Positions 34,972 to 43,322 of a stretch of DNA of 64,000 nt are shown here, piece by piece; the stretch's first letter is position 1; every line of letters begins with the position of its first letter. This DNA comes from CAVURS01 sp963834425 (GTDB lineage: Bacteria; Actinomycetota; Actinomycetes; Actinomycetales; CAVURS01). The stretch lies in contig CAWIBR010000013.1 of NCBI GenBank assembly GCA_963834425.1, positions 1,178,001-1,242,000 on the forward strand, written 5' to 3'. Below the pieces are notes generated by a model, which was given only the letters and a program-made list of their open reading frames with translations, was not told where the DNA came from and did no database searches. A program made the translations under genes and the position numbers.

Positions 34972-36163
34972 GTGGCCGAACCAGCACCGCGGACCCTGCT
35001 CGTCACGGTCACCGGCCCCGACCGACCCGGCGTGACCTCGGCCGTCTTCGACGCCCTGTCCGCCCCGGACGTCGAGGTCATCGACGTCGAGCAGGTCGTC
35101 ATCCGCGGCCGCCTGACCCTGGGCGTCCTCGTCTCGGCCGGGCGCCAGGAGACGGCCCTCGCCGCAGCCGCCACGGCGGCCGGTCGCGCCCTCGGCATGC
35201 AGGTCAGCTGTACGTCGGGCCACGGGGACAACGCCCCGCGCAAGGGCCGGGCCATGCACGTGACGCTGCTCGGTGCGCCGCTTCGTCCGCTGGCGGTGTC
35301 GTCGATCGCGACCGTCCTGGCCGCCCGCGGCGCCAACATCGACCGGATCCGCCGGTTGTCGCGCTACCCGGTGAGCACCCTGGAGCTCGACGTCTCCGGC
35401 GCCGACGACATCGACGAGCTGCGCCGGGAGCTGTCCCTGGAGGCGGCCACCCGCGGGGTCGACGTGGCGGTCTCCCCCGCCGGTCTGGCTCGCCGCGGTC
35501 GCCGGCTGGTCGTCATGGACGTCGACTCCACGCTGATCCAGGACGAGGTCATCGAGCTGCTCGCGGCGCACGCCGGACGGGCCGAGCAGGTGGCGGCCGT
35601 CACCGAGCGGGCCATGCGCGGGCGAGCTGGACTTCGCCGAGAGCCTGCACGAGCGGGTGGCCGCGTTGGCCGGGCTGCCCGAGTCGGTCTTCGCCGAGGT
35701 GCGGGCCGCCGTGACGCTGACGCCGGGCGCGCGGACGTTGATCCGGACCATGCAGCGGCTCGGCTTCTCCGTGGCGCTCGTCTCCGGCGGGTTCATCGAG
35801 GTGGTCGGCCCGTTGGCCGCGTCCCTCGGCATCCAGCTCGTGCACGCCAACAAGCTCGAGGTCGTCGACGGCGTGATCACCGGCCGGGTCGAGGGCGAGA
35901 TCGTCGACCGGGCCGGCAAGGCCGCCGCCCTGCGCCGGTTCGCGGCCCAGGAGGGTCTGCCGCTCTCCCGCACCATCGCGATCGGTGACGGCGCCAACGA
36001 TCTCGACATGCTCTCGATGGCCGGGCTGGGCGTGGCCTTCAACGCGAAACCCGTTGTGCGGCAACAGGCCGACACCTCGGTCAACGTGCCCTACCTGGAC
36101 TCCGTGCTCTTCCTGCTCGGCATCACCCGCGAGGAGATCGAAGCCGCCGACGCCGCCGACTGA
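34972..36163 (+). CDS. serB: phosphoserine phosphatase (ACT-HAD), frame-broken
   Basis: Final step of serine synthesis. From GTG 34972 come two ACT modules (residues ~8-165), then the HAD nucleophile motif VVMDVDSTLIQDE (Asp183, Asp185). After ATERAMRG-like sequence the frame is lost at GGG-CGA (35620-35625). Skipping one base gives GELDFAESLHERVAALAG, the expected SerB sequence, followed by LVSGGF and GDGANDLDMLSMAGLGVAFN to the stop at 36163. All catalytic motifs are present on both sides of the break, so the gene is otherwise full length (~396 aa). Either one surplus G/C in the sequence, a real mutation, or +1 recoding. Confidence 0.85.
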
Positions 36164-36208
36164 CCCCGAGCCCGGCCCGGCCGACTGGCTCGCCGCCAAC
36201 TGGCTGCG

Positions 36209-36282
36209 CCAACTGGGCGGGCCGAAGTCGCCCGGATGGCCCGTTCGGCCGCGGGAAGTGCCACTTCGGCCCGCCGAGTTGG
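36209..36282. repeat. intergenic palindromic repeat, copy 2
   Basis: Arms CCAACTGGGCGGGCCGAAGT (36209-36228) and ACTTCGGCCCGCCGAGTTGG (36263-36282) pair at 19 of 20 positions around a 34-nt loop. The right arm is identical over 18 bp to that of copy 1 at 30.09 kb, and the element spans the same 74 bp. It lies between the convergent serB and monooxygenase genes, beginning 46 bp after the serB stop. Here it could serve as a terminator, but copy 1 sits between divergent genes. Confidence 0.75.
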
Positions 36283-36288
36283 CGGGGC

Positions 36289-36628
36289 TCAGTCGAAGCG
36301 CGGAGGTGGCCTGGTCGTAGTCGCGCACGATCGTGGCGATCCGCACCTTGTAATCCAGGTACCACCGCTCCCGCCCGAGCCGCTGCGCGCCCAGATGGGC
36401 GGCCACCTGCTTCCAGGCCCGGGCCGCGTCCTGGTCGGCCCAGTAGGACACGGTGATCCCGATCTCCTCGCGCGCCGACTCGATGCCGAGGTAGCCCGGC
36501 TGCTCGGCGGCCAACCGGTTCATCGCCTCCGACATCGCGCCGTAACCGTTGTCCCCGGGCGTGCGGGTCGAGGTGAAGATCACCGCGACGTAGGGCGGCT
36601 CCGGCGTGCCCGCGATCCCAGCGGTCAT
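36289..36628 (-). CDS. antibiotic-biosynthesis-monooxygenase (ABM) domain protein, uncertain 3' end
   Basis: Small dimeric ferredoxin-like ABM/heme-degrading-like protein of ~113 residues: YVAVIFTSTRTPGDNGYG, PGYLGIESAREEIGITVSYW (conserved core) and ARAWKQVAAHLGAQRLG. ATG 36628 lies 7 nt after the sixA stop. Read literally, the frame does not stop after the domain but runs on through the palindromic repeat and 560 bp antisense to serB, to 35600. A +1 step at CTT-CGA-C (36298-36292) would end it at TGA 36291-36289, just before the repeat, giving a normal-length protein; I give that end but it is inference. Substrate unknown. Confidence 0.65.
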
Positions 36629-36635
36629 CCCGCCG

Positions 36636-37143
36636 TCACCGCGGCCCGACCACGGACACCAAGCGGGCCGAACCCGGTTCGAGCGACGACCACGGCCCGG
36701 CGAAGGTCAGGACGACGGCCCGCGCGGTCTTGAGCCCCGCCGCCAGCTCCTCGGCCACACCGGGCTCGGCATCGGCGGCCAGGACCGCGGCCAGGGCGCT
36801 GCTCGTCGGCTCGTGACCGACACAGGCCAGGGTCGTGACCTCCTCCGGCGTCTCGACGATGACGTCGAGCACCTCGGAACGGCTGGCGTCATAGAGCCGG
36901 CCGTCGACCCGCACCGGCGGGGGGTCCGGCCAGGCCTGGGCCGCCAAGGCCCCAGGTCTGTCGCGCCCGCGCGGCATCGGAGCAGACCACCAGGTCGGGG
37001 CGCAGGCCCAGGGCGGCGAGGTGCTTGCCGAGCTTGGGCGCCTCCCGTCGGCCGCGCGCGTTCAACGGCCGCTCGTGATCGGGGGCGCCGGACTCCCAGT
37101 CCGACTTCGCGTGCCGGATGATCAGCAGCGTGCGCTCGGCCAC
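36636..37143 (-). CDS. SixA-type histidine phosphatase, frame-broken
   Basis: Phosphohistidine phosphatase of the SixA/phosphoglycerate-mutase superfamily, ~168 residues when joined. From GTG 37143: LLIIRHAKSDWESGAPDHER (His11 nucleophile) and LVVCSDAARARQTW. The frame is lost at TGG-GGC-CTT (36954-36946) and resumes after skipping one base as LAAQAWPDPPPVRVDGRLYD, then LACVGHEPTSSALAAV with the second catalytic His. The GGGG run at the break is consistent with one surplus G. It is third in the fabG-fabI-sixA-ABM operon, 12 nt after fabI. Both catalytic motifs are intact. Confidence 0.8.
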
Positions 37144-37155
37144 GACGCCAATTCC

Positions 37156-37917
37156 CTACTGACCCATGGCGTGCACGCCGCCGTCGACGTGGACCATCTC
37201 GCCCGTCGTGGCCGGGAACCAGTCCGACAGGAGGGCCACGCAGGCCTTCGCGGCCGGCTCGGGGTCACGCACGTCCCAGCCGAGCGGCGCCCGGGTGTCC
37301 CAGATGTCCTCGAACGCGTCGAAGCCCGGGATCGACTTGGCCGCGGTCGTCCGGATCGGCCCGGCCGCAACGAGATTCACCCGCACCCCCTTCGGCCCGA
37401 GGTCGCGCGCGAGGTAGCGGGCCGTCGACTCGAAGGCCGCCTTGGCCACGCCCATCCAGTCATAGACCGGCCACGCGTACCGCGCGTCGAAGGTGAGCCC
37501 GACGATCGCGCCGCCCTCCCCCATCAGCGGAAGCGCAGCCACACCAAGGGCTTTCATCGAGTAGGCCGAGACGTGCAGCGCCGTCGAGACGTCCTCCCAG
37601 GTGCCCTCGAGGAAGTTGAAGGCGCCCGGGGGCGCGAAGCCGATGGAGTGCACGACGCCGTCCAACCCGTCGACGTGCTCGCGCACCCGGTCGGCCAGCG
37701 CGGCGAGGTGGTCGGGATCCTGCACATCCAGCTCGACGACCGGCGGCGTCTCGGGCAGCCGCTTGGCGATCGTCGACGTGATCTTCATCGTGCGGCCGAA
37801 GCTGGTGAGGACAACGGTCGCGCCCTGCTCCTGGGCCAGCTTGGCCACGTGGAACGCGATCGAGGCGTCGGTCAGCAGACCGGTCACCAGCAGCCGCTTG
37901 CCGTCCAACAGACCCAT
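37156..37917 (-). CDS. fabI: enoyl-[acyl-carrier-protein] reductase (NADH)
   Basis: 253-residue divergent SDR of the FabI/InhA family; reduces trans-2-enoyl-ACP in type II fatty acid synthesis. It starts MGLLDGKRLLVTGLLTDASI with the FabI-type nucleotide motif. The catalytic pair is Tyr152 and Lys159 in YDWMGVAK (Y-x6-K), and the preceding Tyr/Phe is in FDARYAW. The ATG at 37917 is 1 nt past the fabG stop, giving the fabG-fabI order well known from the mycobacterial mabA-inhA operon. Target class of isoniazid/triclosan-type inhibitors in relatives. Confidence 0.93.
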   Translation of the reverse strand: MGLLDGKRLLVTGLLTDASIAFHVAKLAQEQGATVVLTSFGRTMKITSTIAKRLPETPPVVELDVQDPDHLAALADRVREHVDGLDGVVHSIGFAPPGAFNFLEGTWEDVSTALHVSAYSMKALGVAALPLMGEGGAIVGLTFDARYAWPVYDWMGVAKAAFESTARYLARDLGPKGVRVNLVAAGPIRTTAAKSIPGFDAFEDIWDTRAPLGWDVRDPEPAAKACVALLSDWFPATTGEMVHVDGGVHAMGQ

Positions 37918-37918
37918 C

Positions 37919-38644
37919 TCAGTGCCCCATCCCTAGGCCGCCATCCACCGGGACGACAGCTCCGCTGATGTACGCCGCGGCATCGCTCGCGACGAACCGC
38001 ACCACCTCCGCCACCTCGGCCGACGTGGTGAACCGGCCGGCCGGGATCGAGGCCAGATAGGTCTTCTGCAGGTCCTCCGGCAGCGCGGCCGTCATGTCCG
38101 TCTCGATGAAACCGGGGGCCACCACGTTGGCCGTGATGCCGCGCCCGCCGAGCTCGCGGGTGACCGAGCGGGCCAGCCCGACCAGCCCGGACTTGCTCGC
38201 GGCGTAGTTGGTCTGACCGGCGGAGCCCAACAGCCCGACCACGCTGGAGATCAACACGATCCGGCCCTTGCGGAGTCGGATCATGCCCTTGCTGGCGCGG
38301 CGTACACACCGGAAGGCACCGCCGAGGTTGGCGTTGATGACCGCGTCGTAGTCGTCGTCGCTCATCCGCATCAGCAGCCCGTCGCGGGTGATGCCCGCGT
38401 TGGCGACGAGCACCTCGACCGGACCGTGGGCCGCCTCGGCGGCGGTGAAGGCCGCATCGACCGACTCGCTGTCGGTGACCTCGCAGACGACGGCCAGACC
38501 CCCCGCCTCGACCAGGTCGGCCGGCGGCTCGCCGGATCGGTAGGTGAACGCCACTCGGTCGCCGCCGGCCAGGAAGCTCTGCGCGATGGCATGCCCCAGT
38601 CCGCGGTTGCCGCCGGTGACCAGGACGCTGCGCGGTTCGGCCAT
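37919..38644 (-). CDS. fabG: 3-oxoacyl-[acyl-carrier-protein] reductase
   Basis: 241-residue classical SDR; NADPH-dependent reduction of 3-ketoacyl-ACP. Cofactor motif VTGGNRGLGHAIA (residues 10-22), ANAG at 81-84, and catalytic Ser134, Tyr147, Lys151 (TNYAASKSG). VAPGFIETDM is the usual substrate-loop motif. ATG 38644 gives the family start; the frame is open further upstream, but that stretch is not protein-like. First gene of the operon with fabI, sixA and the ABM gene. It is divergent from the quinone reductase, 82 bp away. Confidence 0.93.
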   Translation of the reverse strand: MAEPRSVLVTGGNRGLGHAIAQSFLAGGDRVAFTYRSGEPPADLVEAGGLAVVCEVTDSESVDAAFTAAEAAHGPVEVLVANAGITRDGLLMRMSDDDYDAVINANLGGAFRCVRRASKGMIRLRKGRIVLISSVVGLLGSAGQTNYAASKSGLVGLARSVTRELGGRGITANVVAPGFIETDMTAALPEDLQKTYLASIPAGRFTTSAEVAEVVRFVASDAAAYISGAVVPVDGGLGMGH

Positions 38645-38726
38645 GCGGGCGACGCTATCGGCTCGATCGCCTCCGGCGGTACGCCGCGGCGGCCGGCCTC
38701 GGCGTACGGACAGGTAGGTTGCCGCG

Positions 38727-39689
38727 GTGCGCGCCATCCAGATCACCGAGTTCGGCGGACCCGAGGTCCTCACCCTGACCGACCTCCCGGACCCCGTCCC
38801 CGGCGAGGGCCAGCTGCTCCTCGAGGTCGACACGGCCGGGATCAACTACGCCGACACCCACCAGGCCGAGAACAGCTACCTCGCACCGCAGCAGCTCCCC
38901 CTCGTGCCCGGCGCCGAGGTCGTCGGCCGCGACCCGGACGGCCGGCGAGTGGTCGCACTGCTCTCCGGCGGCGGGTACGCCGAGCGCGCGCTCGCCCACC
39001 CCAGCGTGACCTTCGAGCTGCCCGACGCGGTCGACGACCGGACCGCGCTGGCGCTGATCCTGCAGGGCACGACGGCCTGGCACCTGCTCCGGACCAGCGC
39101 CCACCTGCGATCGGGCGAGAGCGTCGTCGTGCACTCGGGTGCCGGTGGCGTCGGCAGCCTGGCCATCCAGCTCGCCCGCGCCTGGGGCGCCGGCCGGGTG
39201 ATCGCCACCGCGTCCAGCCCGGACAAGCACGACCTCGCCCGCGAGCTCGGCGCCCACGCGGCGCTGGACGTCACCGGCCTGGACGCCCAGGGCGTGACCG
39301 CCGCGCTCGTCGAGGCCAACAACGGCCGGCCGGTCGACATCGTCCTGGAGATGACCGGCGGGGCAGTCTTCGACGGGTCGCTGGCGGCGCTGGCGCCGTT
39401 CGGTCGCCTGGTGACCTACGGCCTGGCCGGCCGCAAGCGCCCGGCGCCGATCCAGGCCACCGACCTGATGGCCAGCAGCCGTGCGGTGATCGGCTTCTGG
39501 CTGGTCCACGCGCTGCAACGTCCGGGCGGGCTGGGCCCGGCGATGGAGGAGCTGCTGTCGCTGGCGGCCTCCGGCGGGCTGCGCGCCCTCGACGGTGGCC
39601 GCTACCCGCTGGACCAGGCCCGGCAGGCGCACGAAGCGATCCGCTCGCGGCAGACGACCGGCAAGCTCGTCCTCGACGTCCGGGCCTGA
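38727..39689 (+). CDS. zinc-free quinone oxidoreductase (MDR superfamily)
   Basis: 320 residues, medium-chain dehydrogenase/reductase. It begins MRAIQITEFGGPEVLTL (typical of QOR), has GINYADTHQAENSY, the NADPH motif VVHSGAGGVGSLAIQLARAW and ends GKLVLDV. The structural and catalytic zinc Cys ligands of alcohol dehydrogenases are absent, consistent with NADPH:quinone reductase activity. GTG start at 38727. It is probably monocistronic; the next gene starts 51 nt downstream. Confidence 0.9.
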   Translation: MRAIQITEFGGPEVLTLTDLPDPVPGEGQLLLEVDTAGINYADTHQAENSYLAPQQLPLVPGAEVVGRDPDGRRVVALLSGGGYAERALAHPSVTFELPDAVDDRTALALILQGTTAWHLLRTSAHLRSGESVVVHSGAGGVGSLAIQLARAWGAGRVIATASSPDKHDLARELGAHAALDVTGLDAQGVTAALVEANNGRPVDIVLEMTGGAVFDGSLAALAPFGRLVTYGLAGRKRPAPIQATDLMASSRAVIGFWLVHALQRPGGLGPAMEELLSLAASGGLRALDGGRYPLDQARQAHEAIRSRQTTGKLVLDVRA

Positions 39690-39740
39690 CCAGCGGGCCC
39701 GCCGGGTCGCGCCCCGACCACCGCTCGATAGTTTTGGCTC

Positions 39741-41270
39741 GTGACCAACGAGCGCAGTGTCGACGACGACTTCGCCGGACTCCCCCTCAGCCATCTCGCC
39801 GACGCCGCGCTGTCCCGGGCCCGTGACCTCGGGGCCGGCCACGCCGACCTCCGGGTCGAGCGGGTCCGCACCGGCTCGGTGCGCCTCCGGGACGCCCGGC
39901 TGGCGGCCACCGGCGATGACACCGACGCCGGCCTGGCCGTGCGGGTCCTGGTCGACGGGGTCTGGGGGTTCGCGGCGGCGTCCGACCTGACCGACGCGGC
40001 TGCGGTCCTGGCCGCGGAGCAGGCGGTCGCGATGGCCCGGGTCAGCACGCCGCTGGCCAGCGAGCGGGTCGAGCTGGCCGACGAGCCGGTGCACGCCCAG
40101 GCCCAGTGGGTCTCGGCGTACGACATCGACCCGTTCGACGTGCCCGCGGCCGAGCGGGCCGAGCTGCTGGCCGGCTGGTCCAGCCGGCTGCTGGGCAACG
40201 GCGCCGACCACGTCGACGCCGGCGTGGCCGCGGTCAAGGAGCAGAAGTTCTACGCCGACCTGGCGGGCACCTCGACCCTGCAGCAGCGGGTGCGGATCAA
40301 CCCGGACATCACGGTCGTCGTGGCCAGCAGCGAGACGGTCGAGACCATGCGGTCACTGGCCGCCGGCACCGGGCGAGGCTGGGAGTACCTCGCCGGCACC
40401 CCGGATCAGGGCGCCTGGCCCTGGGACGAGGAGCTGGCCACGCTGCCCGAGCTGGCGGTCGAGAAGCTGAAGGCGCCCAGCGTCGAGTCCGGCAGCTACG
40501 ACCTGGTGATCGACCCCAGCAACCTCTGGCTGACCATCCACGAGTCGATCGGCCACGCGACCGAGCTCGACCGTGCGCTCGGTTACGAAGCGGCGTACGC
40601 CGGCACGTCGTTCGCGACCCTCGACCAGCTCGGGTCACTGCGCTACGGCAGCGAGATCATGCACGTCATCGGCGATCGCACCGCCGAGCACGGCCTGGCC
40701 ACCATCGGGTACGACGACGAGGGCGTGCAGACGCAGGCCTGGGACATCGTGCGCGACGGAGTGCTCGTCGGCTACCAGCTCGACCGCGCCATGGCCCGGC
40801 AGAACAGCGATCGCACCGGGGTCACGCGCTCCAACGGCTGCGCCTTCGCCGACTCCTCCTCGCACGTGCCGATCCAGCGGATGGCCAACGTGAGCCTGCA
40901 GCCAGCCGCCGACGGGCCGTCGACCGAGGACCTGATCGCCGGCGTCGACCGCGGCATCTACGTCGTGGGCGACAAGTCCTGGTCGATCGACATGCAGCGC
41001 TACAACTTCCAGTTCACCGGACAGCGCTTCTACCGGATCGAGCACGGCCGCTTGGTCGGCCAACTGCGCGACGTGGCCTACCAGGCCACCACCACCGACT
41101 TCTGGCGGTCGATGTCGCGCATCGGCGGCCCGCAGACCTACGTGCTGGGCGGCGCCTTCAACTGCGGCAAGGGCCAGCCGGGCCAGATCGCCGCCGTCAG
41201 CCACGGTTGTCCATCGGCAACGTTCCGACAAGTGCGAATCCTCAACACCAACGAGGAGGGTCGCGCATGA
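39741..41270 (+). CDS. tldD: TldD family metalloprotease
   Basis: 509 residues, catalytic subunit of the TldD/TldE heterodimer that degrades unfolded peptides and matures some RiPPs. The zinc motif HESIGHATE (His267, Glu268, His272; HExxxH) is intact and the distal zinc ligand region is AVSHGCPSATFR near the end. GTG 39741 start. Its stop overlaps the start of tldE (ATGA), assuring equal synthesis. No RiPP precursor or modifying enzyme is nearby, so the client peptides are unknown. Confidence 0.92.
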   Translation: MTNERSVDDDFAGLPLSHLADAALSRARDLGAGHADLRVERVRTGSVRLRDARLAATGDDTDAGLAVRVLVDGVWGFAAASDLTDAAAVLAAEQAVAMARVSTPLASERVELADEPVHAQAQWVSAYDIDPFDVPAAERAELLAGWSSRLLGNGADHVDAGVAAVKEQKFYADLAGTSTLQQRVRINPDITVVVASSETVETMRSLAAGTGRGWEYLAGTPDQGAWPWDEELATLPELAVEKLKAPSVESGSYDLVIDPSNLWLTIHESIGHATELDRALGYEAAYAGTSFATLDQLGSLRYGSEIMHVIGDRTAEHGLATIGYDDEGVQTQAWDIVRDGVLVGYQLDRAMARQNSDRTGVTRSNGCAFADSSSHVPIQRMANVSLQPAADGPSTEDLIAGVDRGIYVVGDKSWSIDMQRYNFQFTGQRFYRIEHGRLVGQLRDVAYQATTTDFWRSMSRIGGPQTYVLGGAFNCGKGQPGQIAAVSHGCPSATFRQVRILNTNEEGRA

Positions 41271-42652
41271 GCGACGCGGCTCCCAACATCCTGGCCGAGC
41301 GCGCCCTCGAGGCAGCCACCGGACCGTGCGTCGTCATCGTCGAGACCGACACGACGGCCAACCTCCGCTGGGCGGCAAACACGTTGACCACCAACGGTTT
41401 GAGCACCGGCCAGACGGTCACGGTGATCGCGACCCACGAGGGTGCCGACGGCGTCTCGTCCGGCGTCGTACGCCGCGGTGGAGTCACCGCCGACGACATC
41501 GCGGGCCTGGTGGCCGAGGCCGAAGCCGAGGCGGCGGCCGGCCCGCCGGCCGAGGATGCGGGCCCCCTCGTGAACGGGCGGGCCGAGGATGACTTCGCCG
41601 AGGCGCCGGCCGAGATCGAGGTCGGGGCGTTGCAGTCGTTTGCGGACGCGCTGGGCGAGGCGATCGGTCGCGCCTCGGGAGCCGGGCAGGAGCTCTTCGG
41701 CTACGCCGAGGAGTCGCTCACGACGGCCTACCTCGCGTCGAGCACCGGACTGCGCACCCGCTTCGTCCAGCCGGCGGCCCGGGCCGAGGTCAACGGCAAG
41801 TCCCAGGCCCGCACCCGGTCGGCCTGGGCTGCCGCCGGTGGACGCCGGCTGGCCGACGTCGACGTCAACGCCCTCTCGGCCGAGGTCGACGAGCGGCTCG
41901 GCTGGCAGGCCCGCCAGCTGGAGCTCGCGGCCGGCCGCTACGACACCGTCCTGCCGCCCAGCGCGGTCGCCGACCTGATGATCTACGCCTACTGGTCGGC
42001 GGGCGCGCGGACCGCTCACGAGGGCCGATCGGTCTTCGGCAAGCCGGGCGGTGGCACGCGGGTCGGCGAGACCCTGACCCAGACACCACTGACCCTCTGG
42101 AGCGATCCGGCCACGGCCGGCCTGGAGTGCGCGCCGTACGTCGTCGTCGCGGGCAGCAGCGAGCTCGGCTCGATCTTCGACAACGGGCTGGCGACGCCGG
42201 CCAGCCTGTGGATCGATCGCGGAGTCCTCGCGGCCCTGCCGACCACCCGCTACACCGCCGGCCTGACCGGGCTCGCGCTGCACCCCTACGTCGGCAACCT
42301 CTCGCTGGCGACCCAGGACGGCACGGGCGACGTCCAGGCCCTGGTCGGCGGGCTGGACGACGGACTGCTGCTGACCTGCATGTGGTACGTCCGGGAGGTC
42401 GACCCGCGCACCCTGCTGCTCACCGGTCTGACCCGCGACGGCGTCTACCGGGTCAGGGGCGGCGAGGTGGTCGGCGCCGTCACCAACTTCCGGTTCAACG
42501 AGAGCCCGATCGACCTGCTCGATCGGGTCGAGGTGGTGGGTGAGTCGGTCCCGACCATCGGCCGGGAGTTCGGCGCCTATCTGCCCCGGACCGCGATGCC
42601 GCCGATGCGGGTTTCCGGCTTCAACATGTCGAGCGTGAGCCCCGCGTCGTAA
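41267..42652 (+). CDS. tldE: TldE/PmbA family protein
   Basis: 461-residue non-catalytic partner of TldD. It lacks an HExxxH motif, as expected for TldE/PmbA, and shows the family pattern LRWAANTLTTNGLSTGQTVT near the N-terminus and GAVTNFRFNESPIDLLDRV near the C-terminus. Residues ~80-120 form an acidic Ala/Glu-rich linker (AEAEAEAAAGPPAED) longer than in E. coli PmbA. A strong ribosome site, GAGGAGGG, lies within the tldD 3' end. The protein is otherwise normal in length. Confidence 0.9.
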   Translation: MSDAAPNILAERALEAATGPCVVIVETDTTANLRWAANTLTTNGLSTGQTVTVIATHEGADGVSSGVVRRGGVTADDIAGLVAEAEAEAAAGPPAEDAGPLVNGRAEDDFAEAPAEIEVGALQSFADALGEAIGRASGAGQELFGYAEESLTTAYLASSTGLRTRFVQPAARAEVNGKSQARTRSAWAAAGGRRLADVDVNALSAEVDERLGWQARQLELAAGRYDTVLPPSAVADLMIYAYWSAGARTAHEGRSVFGKPGGGTRVGETLTQTPLTLWSDPATAGLECAPYVVVAGSSELGSIFDNGLATPASLWIDRGVLAALPTTRYTAGLTGLALHPYVGNLSLATQDGTGDVQALVGGLDDGLLLTCMWYVREVDPRTLLLTGLTRDGVYRVRGGEVVGAVTNFRFNESPIDLLDRVEVVGESVPTIGREFGAYLPRTAMPPMRVSGFNMSSVSPAS

Positions 42653-42705
42653 GCCCGACGCGAACGACCGGGTGCCAGGCGGCAATTAGCGCGTACGGTG
42701 GGGGT

Positions 42706-43032
42706 GTGAGCCGTCCTCCGCGGGACCCGGTCTACTCGGTCACCGCAGCACGCAGCGGTGCGAGTGACGACCTGTCCCAACGGCAGCGGCGCTACCTGAT
42801 CTCGATGACGATCCGGACGATCTGTTTCGTCCTGGCGGTCGTCGTGCACGGGCCGGCCCGCTGGGTCTTCGTCTCGGCCGCGCTGATCCTGCCCTACATC
42901 GCCGTCGTCATGGCCAACGCCGTCGGCTCCGGCGCCGGCGCTGCGCCGACGGCCTTCGTCCCGGCGCAGAGCGCCATCGGCTCGGCCCAGCGCACGGTCC
43001 TGGACGACACCCCACCGGCGAGGACGCCATGA
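42706..43032 (+). CDS. DUF3099 domain membrane protein
   Basis: 108 residues with two adjacent membrane helices (residues ~33-50 IRTICFVLAVVVHG and ~53-75 WVFVSAALILPYIAVVMAN) and short polar ends, the DUF3099 pattern found across actinobacteria. The N-terminal QRQRRYLISMTIRT is well conserved in the family. GTG 42706. It overlaps the next gene by 4 nt (ATGA), and the two are usually neighbours. Function unknown. Confidence 0.82.
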   Translation: MSRPPRDPVYSVTAARSGASDDLSQRQRRYLISMTIRTICFVLAVVVHGPARWVFVSAALILPYIAVVMANAVGSGAGAAPTAFVPAQSAIGSAQRTVLDDTPPARTP

Positions 43033-43283
43033 CGTTGCACTCCAGTGAGCCCAGCCTCCAGGTGCGCTCGGAGATCGGCCTCATGTGCAGCGCGCGGGGC
43101 TGCCGCTCCACCGCCTCGTGGGGCCTGAAGTGGAACAACCCCAAGCTGCACACCCCCGACCGCCGCAAGACCTGGCTCGCCTGCGACGCGCACCGGGAGT
43201 CGCTGCAGGAGTTCCTCAGCATGCGGGGGTTCCTCCGCGAGACCGTCCCGGTGAGCGAACTCCGCCCGACCCTTCCTGATTGA
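43029..43283 (+). CDS. small conserved actinobacterial zinc-ribbon-like protein
   Basis: 84 residues with paired Cys/His positions: MCSARGC (C-x4-C) at ~20-25 and WLACDAH (C-x2-H) at ~50-55, suggesting one metal site. The sequence between is CRSTASWGLKWNNPKLHTPD. It is often mis-named acetone carboxylase in databases, but it is far too small for that enzyme. Coupled to the DUF3099 gene by an ATGA overlap. Function unknown; a nucleic-acid or protein-binding zinc ribbon is plausible. Confidence 0.7.
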   Translation: MTLHSSEPSLQVRSEIGLMCSARGCRSTASWGLKWNNPKLHTPDRRKTWLACDAHRESLQEFLSMRGFLRETVPVSELRPTLPD

Positions 43284-43285
43284 TC

Positions 43286-43302
43286 GGCCGGACTGACCGG
43301 CC
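43286..43302. terminator. short hairpin between convergent genes
   Basis: GGCCGG (43286-43291), loop ACTGA, CCGGCC (43297-43302). It lies 3 bp after the stop of the small protein gene and about 20 bp from the moaA stop on the other strand, so it could terminate both. Confidence 0.45.
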
Positions 43303-43322
43303 TGACCCTTCGGTCGGACTGG

